Assembly: GCA_038248745.1 (NCBI GenBank)
Contig: JBBRXC010000048.1
Location: forward strand, 1-11,208
Length of the DNA: 11,208 nucleotides
Source: JAENWH01 sp038248745
GTDB lineage: Bacteria > Bacillota > Clostridia > Peptostreptococcales > Anaerovoracaceae
Reading direction: 5' to 3'
The notes below the pieces were generated by a model, which saw nothing but the letters and a program-made list of their open reading frames with translations, searched no databases and was not told the DNA's origin. The translations under genes and the position numbers were made by a program. Positions 5,735 to 11,208 of the stretch are shown here, in pieces. Positions within the stretch are counted from its first letter, which is position 1; each line of letters begins with the position of its first letter.

Positions 5735-7345
5735 ATGGAAAAGAAATTCATATTTGTCACAGGCGGCGTTGTTTCTGGGCTTGGAAAAGGAATTACTGCT
5801 GCATCGCTAGGAAGATTACTCAAATCTAGGGGTATCAAATTAACCATGCAAAAACTTGATCCTTACCTCAACGTAGATCCAGGTACCATGAGCCCTTTCC
5901 AGCACGGGGAAGTCTTTGTGACAGAAGATGGCACGGAATCAGATCTTGACCTTGGCCATTACGAACGTTTTATAGATGAAAACCTGAACGCCAATTCAAA
6001 TGTCACCACTGGAAAAGTTTACTGGACAGTACTGAATAAAGAACGCCAAGGAGAGTACTTGGGACATACCGTTCAAGTCATTCCTCATATTACAGATGAA
6101 ATCAAACGTCGCATCTATCTTGCCGCAAATTCCTCAGATGCCGAGGTGATCATTGTGGAAACGGGTGGGACTGTTGGAGACATTGAAAGCCAGCCATTCC
6201 TTGAAGCAATCAGGCAGATTTCCATGGAAAAAGGGCGAAGCAACTGTCTGTTTATTCACGTCACCCTGATTCCTTGCGTACCGGGATCCCTGGAATACAA
6301 ATCAAAGCCGACGCAGCATTCTGTGAAAGAATTACTGTCCATAGGCATCCAGCCTGACATTTTAATTTGCAGGAGTGACAAAAAGGTAGAGGAAGACATG
6401 AAAATGAAAATCGCCATGTTCTGCAATGTGAGACCTGACTGTGTTATAGACAATACAGACGTGGATACATTGTATGAAGCGCCATTGATGTTCGAAAAAG
6501 GTGGGCTTGGTGACAAAGTTTGCGAAAAACTTTCTTTAACCTGTAATGCGCCCGACCTAGTAGAATGGCAAGAGATGGTTTCTAGAATCAAAGGATGCAA
6601 GAAAAATATAACCATAGGCCTGGTTGGCAAATATATCAAACTCCATGACGCCTATTTATCGGTAATGGAATCCTTGTTTCACGCCGGCATTGCCAATAAC
6701 GTGAAGGTTAACATCAAGTGGATTGATTCAGAAGATATTACAAAAGAAAGCGCTTCAGCCTTACTGTCCCAATGTAATGGCATCCTTGTTCCAGGTGGTT
6801 TCGGGACCAGAGGTATCGAAGGGAAAATTGAAGCTGTTTGCTTTGCTAGAGAAAACAATATCCCGTTCCTTGGGATTTGTCTTGGCATGCAAATGGCAGT
6901 GGTTGAATTTGCAAGAAATGTTCTGGATTTAAACCTGGCGAATTCAACGGAATTTGATGAGGAAACGGCTTTTCCAGTAATACATATTATGCCTAGTCAA
7001 TTGGATATTACAGACAAAGGCGGTACGATGCGTCTTGGTGCATACCCTTGTCAAATTAAAGAAGGGACAAAAATGGAGGCTGCCTATAAGCAAACCTCCA
7101 TCCACGAGAGACATCGTCATCGTTATGAGTTCAATAATGATTATCGGACCTTGTTTGAAAACAACGGCATGATTTTTTCAGGGCTTTCGCCTGACGAAAA
7201 TCTGGTTGAATCAATCGAGCTGGAAAGCCACCCGTGGTTTGTGGCGGTTCAATATCATCCGGAATTCAAATCAAGGCCAAATATCCCTCATCCTTTATTC
7301 CGGGAATTCGTCAAGGCTGCTAGTAATGGGCTTGCAGTCTTTTGA
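5735..7345 (+). CDS. pyrG: CTP synthase
   Basis: This 536-residue enzyme converts UTP to CTP using ATP and glutamine. The N-terminal synthetase domain (about 1-266) shows the P-loop GGVVSGLGKG (10-19), LDPYLNVDPGTMSP (41-54), D72 in DLDLGHYERF, E142 in VETGGTVGDIES and the UTP-binding region KSKPTQHSVKEL. The class I glutamine amidotransferase domain has C382 in GICLGMQ with H508 and E510 in QYHPEF. AAAGGAGG (5721-5728) precedes ATG 5735. It is 23 bp after asnB with no promoter or terminator between, so it should share the T-box control. The extreme C-terminus (NGLAVF) overlaps dapL by 26 bp and includes an 11-bp match to the terminal repeat of the mobile-like element. Confidence 0.97.
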   Translation: MEKKFIFVTGGVVSGLGKGITAASLGRLLKSRGIKLTMQKLDPYLNVDPGTMSPFQHGEVFVTEDGTESDLDLGHYERFIDENLNANSNVTTGKVYWTVLNKERQGEYLGHTVQVIPHITDEIKRRIYLAANSSDAEVIIVETGGTVGDIESQPFLEAIRQISMEKGRSNCLFIHVTLIPCVPGSLEYKSKPTQHSVKELLSIGIQPDILICRSDKKVEEDMKMKIAMFCNVRPDCVIDNTDVDTLYEAPLMFEKGGLGDKVCEKLSLTCNAPDLVEWQEMVSRIKGCKKNITIGLVGKYIKLHDAYLSVMESLFHAGIANNVKVNIKWIDSEDITKESASALLSQCNGILVPGGFGTRGIEGKIEAVCFARENNIPFLGICLGMQMAVVEFARNVLDLNLANSTEFDEETAFPVIHIMPSQLDITDKGGTMRLGAYPCQIKEGTKMEAAYKQTSIHERHRHRYEFNNDYRTLFENNGMIFSGLSPDENLVESIELESHPWFVAVQYHPEFKSRPNIPHPLFREFVKAASNGLAVF

Positions 7346-8549
7346 TTGCCTCATCCGTGTTAGTTTTACTTGCAAAAGCCGTCAATCGGAAGTACCCTTC
7401 TCCATTTGGTCCAAATCCTACGCCCGGGGTACCGACAATATGATATTCGCTGAGCATTTTATCAAAAAACCGCCACGAATCCATTCCCTCCGGCGTCTTT
7501 AACCAAATATATGGCGCGTTAACTCCGCCGAAAACCTGATAGCCAAGTCCCTCAAGGCAATCCTTGAGCGCCTTGGCATTTTTCATATAATAACCGATTT
7601 GTTCTTTAATCTGCGCCTGACCCAAATCCGAATAAACCGCTTCGGCCCCTCTTTGTATAATATACGGAACGCCGTTAAATTTCGTGGTCTGTCTCCTATT
7701 CCAAAGCTTATTCACCTCCACAGGCTCTCCTGCTGCTGTGTACCCCATCAATTCCTTTGGGATAACCGTATAGGCACATCTTGTCCCAGTGAACCCTGCC
7801 GTTTTGGAAAAGCTTCTAAACTCAATGGCCACTTCCCTGGCCCCTTCAATTTCATAAATGCTGTGAGGCACATCCTTTTCCTGGATATAAGCTTCATAGG
7901 CAGAATCAAATAAAATAATTGCCTGATTGGCTTTGGCATAATCCACCCATTTTTTTAATTCAGATTTTGATATGGTTGTTCCTGTAGGATTATTGGGAAA
8001 ACAAAGATAGATTAGCTGCACTTTTCCTTCAGGCAATGCGGGAATAAATCCATTTTCAGAAGTACATGGCAGATAAGTAATATCGCTCCATTTGCCATCC
8101 GCTCCCAAGGTTCCAGTCCTTCCAGCCATCACATTCGTGTCTACATAAACCGGATAAACCGGATCCGTCACTGCGATTCTATTTTCAAGCCCAAATATTT
8201 CCTGGATATTCCCGGTATCGATTTTAGAACCGTCGCTGACGAAAACCTCATCCACTGCCAGATTTATTCCTCTGAACTCATAATCGAATTTAATAATTTT
8301 TTCAATCAGAAAACGATACCCCTGTTCGGGTCCGTAGCCTCTGAACGTATTTTCCGCCGCCATCTCATCAACCGCTTTGTGCATGGCTTCGATCACCGCT
8401 GGTGCCAAAGGTCTGGTGACATCTCCAATCCCCAGCCTAATTATTTTTGCCTCCGGATTTCCTTCAACAAATTCTTGAACCCTTTTCCCTATTTCAGAAA
8501 AAAGATAACTGCCCGGTAATTTCAAATAGTTTTCATTAATAATTGTCAT
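7320..8549 (-). CDS. dapL: LL-diaminopimelate aminotransferase
   Basis: This 409-residue PLP enzyme of aminotransferase fold type I converts tetrahydrodipicolinate plus glutamate to LL-diaminopimelate in one step, bypassing the acyl routes. Key motifs are GIGDVTRPLAP (40-50), RGYGPEQGY (70-78), SDGSKIDTGNIQ (105-116), FPNNPTG (184-190), FDSAYEAY (214-221), PLP lysine K249 in SFSKTAGFTGTR, and the carboxylate-binding R388 in YFRLTAF. The start at 8549 gives the family N-terminus INENYLKLPGSYLFSEIG and follows a perfect AGGAGG (8553-8558). A longer frame from 8711 runs through the repeat element and is not credible. It lies downstream of lysA on the same strand, separated by the intact repeat element, and converges with pyrG. 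Confidence 0.95.
   Translation of the reverse strand: MTIINENYLKLPGSYLFSEIGKRVQEFVEGNPEAKIIRLGIGDVTRPLAPAVIEAMHKAVDEMAAENTFRGYGPEQGYRFLIEKIIKFDYEFRGINLAVDEVFVSDGSKIDTGNIQEIFGLENRIAVTDPVYPVYVDTNVMAGRTGTLGADGKWSDITYLPCTSENGFIPALPEGKVQLIYLCFPNNPTGTTISKSELKKWVDYAKANQAIILFDSAYEAYIQEKDVPHSIYEIEGAREVAIEFRSFSKTAGFTGTRCAYTVIPKELMGYTAAGEPVEVNKLWNRRQTTKFNGVPYIIQRGAEAVYSDLGQAQIKEQIGYYMKNAKALKDCLEGLGYQVFGGVNAPYIWLKTPEGMDSWRFFDKMLSEYHIVGTPGVGFGPNGEGYFRLTAFASKTNTDEAIKRLQAHY
7324..7334. repeat. 11-bp trace of the element end in the pyrG/dapL overlap
   Basis: TAATGGGCTTG at 7324-7334 is identical to the outer end of the terminal repeat (for example 3663-3673). It stops abruptly on both sides. It is either an insertion footprint or chance. 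Confidence 0.35.
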
Positions 8550-8637
8550 AATTCCTCCTTTTATCAAGCCCATTATAAGCATCCGACATTGGGCTTCATT
8601 TTTTGAGAGCCCTTGCAAATGCTCATTTGTAAATTCC

Positions 8638-8664
8638 GTTATCCACAGGCCCCCTGTGGATAAC
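8638..8664. promoter_or_regulatory. DnaA-box pair 1 of copy B (perfect palindrome)
   Basis: GTTATCCACAGG and its exact reverse complement flank CCC, giving 12+3+12 bp. The two consensus DnaA boxes (8639-8647 and 8655-8663) converge with a 7-bp gap. The same sequence could fold as a 12-bp RNA hairpin. Confidence 0.5.
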
Positions 8665-8701
8665 CCCCAGATACTTCCCATATTTCTACTCTTATCTTCT
8701 C

Positions 8702-8726
8702 TTATCCACAATTACCCTGTGGATAA
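8702..8726. promoter_or_regulatory. DnaA-box pair 2 of copy B
   Basis: TTATCCACA (8702-8710) and TGTGGATAA (8718-8726) form a second convergent pair, again with a 7-bp gap. Its start is 63 bp from that of pair 1, close to six helical turns. Both boxes are exact consensus. Confidence 0.5.
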
Positions 8727-8787
8727 CGTTTTTTCAAATCGTTGAAATTTCAACATTTTTTTCAAACCCAAGCCCAATGTCGGATGC

Positions 8788-10029
8788 TTATAATGGGCTT
8801 AGCGTTGCAAAATAGTCAGCTGGGGTTTCGGCACGCCGAATCAGCTGGGTCGAGCCGTCCTCTTTCAGCAAAATTTCAGCCGACCGTAATTTGCCATTAT
8901 AGTTATATCCCATGGAAAATCCGTGGGCCCCTGTGTCATGAAGCACAAGCAGATCACCAATCTCAATTTCCGGAAGCATTCTATCCACTGCAAACTTGTC
9001 GTTATTCTCACAAAGACCCCCAGTTACATCATAAAGATGGTCACAAGGTTGATCCTCCTTGCCCATAACTGTAATATGATGGTAGGATCCGTACATAGCC
9101 GGGCGCATCAAATTCGCCGCACATGCATCAAGCCCCACATATTCCTTATGGGTATGTTTTTCGTGAAGCACCTTGGATACGAGACAGCCGTAAGGCCCCA
9201 ACATAAATCTCCCCAGCTCCGTATAAATGGACACATCACCCATACCAGCAGGTATTAGAATTTCTTCATAAGCTTGTCGAACGCCTTCCCCAATCAGTAG
9301 GATATCTGTTGGCTTCTGTTCAGGACGATAAGGGATACCAATGCCGCCAGAAAGGTTTATAAATGTAATATGTGCACCTGTCTCCTCTTTCAACGCTACG
9401 GCCGTCTGAAAGAGTATTTTTGCCAACGCAGGGTAATACTCATTGGTGTCAGTATTGCTGGCAAGAAAGGCGTGTAGACCGAAATGTACCGCCCCCTTCT
9501 CCATCAGAATTTTGATGCCTTCTGATAGTTGTTCTCTAGTAAACCCATATTTGGCCTGGGAAGGTTTATCCATGATGGAATTGTTGATGACAAAATCTCC
9601 ACCTGGATTATACCGGCAACTTATTGTTTCAGGGATTCCTGCTACCTTCTCTAGAAAATCGATATGCGTAATATCGTCAAGGTTGATGGTGGCGTTCATG
9701 GATCTTGCCAGCGCGAAGTCTTCTTCGGGGGTAACATTCGAGGTAAACATAATCTCATCCCCCTGAAACCCAACCATTTCAGCCATCAGCAGTTCCGTAT
9801 AGGAAGAACAGTCCACGCCACAGCCTTCCTCTTTTAAAATTTTCAATATAGTAGGGTTCGGTGTCGCCTTAACTGCAAAATATTCCTTGAACCCTTTATT
9901 CCAAGAAAAAGCTTCTTTTAATTTTCGGGCATTTTCTCGTATTCCCTTTTCGTCATATAAGTGAAATGGCGTCGGATAATCCTCCACTATTTTATTTAAT
10001 TGTTCCGCATTTACAAAAGTCTTCTTCAT
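8788..10029 (-). CDS. lysA: Diaminopimelate decarboxylase-like PLP enzyme
   Basis: This 413-residue enzyme of the alanine-racemase-fold (type III) decarboxylase family is expected to convert meso-diaminopimelate to lysine. PLP lysine K54 lies in YFAVKATPNP. HFGLHAF (182-188), the phosphate-binding LSGGIGIPY (226-234), ELGRFMLGP (271-279) and DTGAHGFSMGYNYNG (365-379) follow. C340 lies in GGLCENNDKF, where most family members read C-E-S-x-D, so substrate preference could differ slightly. Pairing with dapL supports the lysine assignment. The start at 10029 follows AAAGGA at a rather long 11-bp spacing. The last codons (Ser-Pro-Leu-stop) are supplied by the terminal repeat of the element that separates it from dapL. 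It is downstream of the TrmB-like regulator. Confidence 0.85.
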   Translation of the reverse strand: MKKTFVNAEQLNKIVEDYPTPFHLYDEKGIRENARKLKEAFSWNKGFKEYFAVKATPNPTILKILKEEGCGVDCSSYTELLMAEMVGFQGDEIMFTSNVTPEEDFALARSMNATINLDDITHIDFLEKVAGIPETISCRYNPGGDFVINNSIMDKPSQAKYGFTREQLSEGIKILMEKGAVHFGLHAFLASNTDTNEYYPALAKILFQTAVALKEETGAHITFINLSGGIGIPYRPEQKPTDILLIGEGVRQAYEEILIPAGMGDVSIYTELGRFMLGPYGCLVSKVLHEKHTHKEYVGLDACAANLMRPAMYGSYHHITVMGKEDQPCDHLYDVTGGLCENNDKFAVDRMLPEIEIGDLLVLHDTGAHGFSMGYNYNGKLRSAEILLKEDGSTQLIRRAETPADYFATLSPL

Positions 10030-10086
10030 CTCATTTTATTTCCTTTCATTTTACCTAATCAGTTATACTATTATATTGCTTTCATA

Positions 10087-10791
10087 TTATATTATCTCAT
10101 TCCCTTTCATAATTTCAATCAGTCTAATTTCGTTTTTCATGGATTCCTTAAATAAATCCACCAGGTTTTTCTTTCGAGAATAAAGACAAGTGGAGTTCTC
10201 TCCTTCTTCAATATCACCGGTCAGCACATTGGTCGAGTCTGCAATAAGGCCGATCTGGTGATGATTCTTTTTGCCATGATACACAGTGGCGCCTTCCAAG
10301 ATAAAGGGTGGATTGGTGATCAAAACCATCTTGATTCCTCTCATGATTGCTTCCTGAATATCAGAACCGATTGTTTCAAGAATCTGGTCTGAGGCCGATA
10401 AATAGACTCGCTCTTTTGCCTCTACAATCATATGTCTGGCTTTGTTCATGATCTGCGTCTCCCCTTTTATGGTAATATAGCCTTCTGCTTCTTGACGTTT
10501 TTCGGGCGCTAGCTTTATGATTTGAGCCTTAGTTTGCACCAGCCTTCTAATATGATTGTCACAGAACTCTTCCAGGGAAACCGGACTGTATTTTACCGGC
10601 TGTCCTTCCATAACAAAGGCTCCCCCTTTTTCAACAAGAGTAGAAAGAGAATTGTAAGTGTTTGAACGGGAAATACCAGTCACTTTCGCTGCTTCATACC
10701 CAGTTAAGTCGCCTTCTGTCAGTAATGCTACATAAATGGTGGCTTCCTGTCTAGTAAGATTAAGTTGCGTCATCAGTTGAATCAGTTCCAT
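10087..10791 (-). CDS. TrmB-family transcriptional regulator
   Basis: This 234-residue protein has an N-terminal winged helix (about 5-70) of the TrmB type. LTRQEATIYVALLTEG and LTGYEAAKVTGISRSNTYNSLSTLVEKG read like the archaeal and clostridial TrmB DNA-binding helices. A basic linker is followed by a C-terminal domain (about 105-230) with YLSASDQILETI, GIKMVLITN and a GLIADSTNVLTGDI strand pair, resembling the PLD-like sensor part seen in this family. The start follows GAGGAG by 6 bases. It is 57 bp upstream of lysA on the same strand with no terminator, so it probably heads a regulator-lysA-dapL transcript and may sense a metabolite of that pathway. The ligand is unknown, as TrmB proteins often bind sugars. 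Confidence 0.85.
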   Translation of the reverse strand: MELIQLMTQLNLTRQEATIYVALLTEGDLTGYEAAKVTGISRSNTYNSLSTLVEKGGAFVMEGQPVKYSPVSLEEFCDNHIRRLVQTKAQIIKLAPEKRQEAEGYITIKGETQIMNKARHMIVEAKERVYLSASDQILETIGSDIQEAIMRGIKMVLITNPPFILEGATVYHGKKNHHQIGLIADSTNVLTGDIEEGENSTCLYSRKKNLVDLFKESMKNEIRLIEIMKGNEII

Positions 10792-10830
10792 AAGATTCTC
10801 CTCGTAATTTTAGTGGTACTATTTAGGAAT

Positions 10831-10859
10831 ACTATATCAAAAGATGACGGGGTTGTCAA
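10831..10859 (-). promoter_or_regulatory. Predicted sigma-A promoter of the regulator-lysA-dapL transcript
   Basis: On the minus strand TTGACA (10854-10859) and TATAGT (10831-10836) are 17 bp apart, with a start near 10825. The small inverted repeat TAGTGGTACTA (10811-10821) just downstream could be an operator for autoregulation, but this is weak. The -35 box is only 3 bp from the large hairpin at 10863. Confidence 0.7.
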
Positions 10860-10862
10860 TCC

Positions 10863-10926
10863 CAGCTAGGGCCTGGTGGCGCCAAATGTCGAAGAATGTC
10901 AACTTAACGCCACCAGGCCCTAGCTG
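10863..10926. repeat. Perfect 19-bp inverted repeat between divergent promoters
   Basis: Arms 10863-10881 and 10908-10926 are exact reverse complements (CAGCTAGGGCCTGGTGGCG). They enclose a 26-bp centre containing AATGTC twice (10885-10890 and 10895-10900). The arms are about 74% G+C in otherwise AT-rich DNA. There is no T run on either side, so it is not a standard terminator. It could be an insulator, a protein-binding cruciform or a small repeat element. Confidence 0.9.
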
Positions 10927-10947
10927 AGTGGCTCCTTTTCCTTTTAG

Positions 10948-10976
10948 TTGTATATCGCCAGAAAAATTGTTATAAT
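10948..10976 (+). promoter_or_regulatory. Predicted sigma-A promoter of the channel gene
   Basis: TTGTAT (10948-10953) and a perfect TATAAT (10971-10976) are 17 bp apart, with an extended -10 (TGT before TATAAT). Transcription should start near 10983, leaving an approximately 80-base leader. Confidence 0.65.
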
Positions 10977-11003
10977 CAATCATATCTATTGAATATATAT
11001 AAA

Positions 11004-11047
11004 TCGACGCACGATTTTGTTCGAGTCGACGCGGAATTTTGTCCGAA
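11004..11047. repeat. Tandem 22-bp direct repeat in the channel gene leader
   Basis: Units 11004-11025 and 11026-11047 abut exactly and agree at 17 of 22 positions. The shared parts are TCGACGC, ATTTTGT and CGA. The second unit runs into the AAAGGG ribosome binding site, so a factor bound to the pair could affect translation or early transcription. Confidence 0.7.
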
Positions 11048-11062
11048 AGGGAAAGTGCTTTT

Positions 11063-11208
11063 ATGAATCAAAAATCAATGACTTTGAAACAAAAATTATA
11101 TCAAATAATCTTTGAGGCAGATACACCCTTAGGGAAAGCTTTTGACGTGCTTTTAATTATTTTCATCCTATTCAGCTGCCTAATTGTATTATTAGATAGC
11201 ATTGAAAG
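11063..11208 (+). CDS. Voltage-gated-type ion channel, N-terminal fragment (3' end outside window)
   Basis: Forty-eight complete codons are visible, running off the right edge. After a basic N-terminus (MNQKSMTLKQKLYQIIFEAD) comes TPLGKAFDVLLIIFILFSC and a hydrophobic helix ending LIVLLDSIE, the pattern of the first voltage-sensor helix (S1) in bacterial ion-transport-family potassium channels. The start ATG 11063 is preceded by AAAGGG at about 11 bp, a somewhat long spacing. The pore and selectivity filter lie beyond the window, so ion preference cannot be read here. It is transcribed away from the regulator-lysA operon. Confidence 0.7.
   Translation, partial: MNQKSMTLKQKLYQIIFEADTPLGKAFDVLLIIFILFSCLIVLLDSIE

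Larger units (their letters stand above)
8565..8801 (-). mobile_element. Intact MITE-like element (copy B) between lysA and dapL
   Basis: This non-coding element has perfect 31-bp terminal inverted repeats at 8566-8596 and 8770-8800, giving 235 bp end to end. Each repeat is itself a mini-hairpin (AAGCCCA with TGGGCTT). Inside are four DnaA boxes in two convergent pairs and a GTTGAAATTTCAAC palindrome (8741-8754). It fills nearly all of the 238 bp between lysA and dapL. It encodes no transposase, and I see no clear target-site duplication. As part of an operon transcript the two ends could pair into a long double-stranded stem, a possible RNase III target. Orientation is arbitrary. Confidence 0.8.

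Noticed and set aside
8550..8711. Longer dapL reading frame starting at 8711
   Set aside because: The extra 54 residues are a translation of the repeat element. The start at 8549 has a perfect AGGAGG and matches the family N-terminus.
8638..8726. Chromosomal or plasmid replication origin from the DnaA boxes
   Set aside because: No dnaA, dnaN or rep gene and no clear unwinding region nearby. The boxes recur in dispersed repeat copies.
8559..8807. Target-site duplication around copy B
   Set aside because: Flanks TTTTAT and AGCGTT share no convincing direct repeat. TTATC precedes the left ends of both A1 and B, so it may instead be part of the element.
10863..10926. Intrinsic terminator
   Set aside because: The hairpin is strong but no T run follows on either strand, and it lies between two divergent promoters rather than after a gene.

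Overview
The window looks like chromosomal DNA of a low-GC Firmicute, most likely an anaerobic clostridium. The indications are strong AGGAGG ribosome binding sites, sigma-A promoters of the TTGACA/TATAAT type, a T-box leader, an LL-diaminopimelate aminotransferase (DapL) pathway and a PhoB/BaeS-style two-component pair. I cannot name the genus from the sequence. All gene calls rest on motif reading and no database search was run.

Region 1 (1-2498, + strand): the tail of a SHOCT-domain protein, a small membrane SHOCT protein, a hairpin terminator or attenuator, then an OmpR-family response regulator overlapping its histidine kinase by 4 bp. Region 2 (2485-3673): a repeat-rich block. A truncated left half of a MITE-like element and a second, inverted, partly decayed copy flank a minus-strand gene for a putative lipoprotein of the molybdopterin oxidoreductase (sulfite-oxidase-like) fold. 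The second copy ends in three tandem 32-bp repeats. Region 3 (3720-7345, +): a strong promoter, a T-box leader best read as asparagine-specific, then asnB (asparagine synthetase) and pyrG (CTP synthase). Region 4 (7320-10859, minus strand): a TrmB-type regulator, lysA and dapL read in one direction, with a complete 235-bp MITE-like element filling the lysA-dapL gap. dapL and pyrG overlap tail to tail by 26 bp. Region 5 (10863-11208): a perfect 19-bp inverted repeat between two divergent promoters, then the start of a voltage-gated-type ion channel gene whose leader carries a 22-bp tandem duplication.

The most interesting signal is the repeat family. The intact copy (8566-8800) has perfect 31-bp terminal inverted repeats and carries four consensus DnaA boxes (TTATCCACA) as two convergent pairs. 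The two degraded copies each keep one pair. Gaps inside the pairs are 7, 7, 7 and 17 bp, so they differ by about one helical turn. The repeat ends also supply the last codons and stop codon (Ser-Pro-Leu-stop) of both the histidine kinase and lysA, and an 11-bp trace of the same end lies in the pyrG/dapL overlap. A small mobile element that spreads paired DnaA-box sites into gene ends would be worth testing as a DnaA-titration or replication-linked regulatory repeat. The alternative is that the paired boxes are simply RNA hairpins.

Functionally, asnB/pyrG (asparagine and CTP supply, both using glutamine amide nitrogen) and lysA/dapL (the diaminopimelate and lysine branch) are biosynthetic housekeeping genes. 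The two-component system with its SHOCT membrane proteins and the molybdoprotein look like envelope-associated accessory functions.
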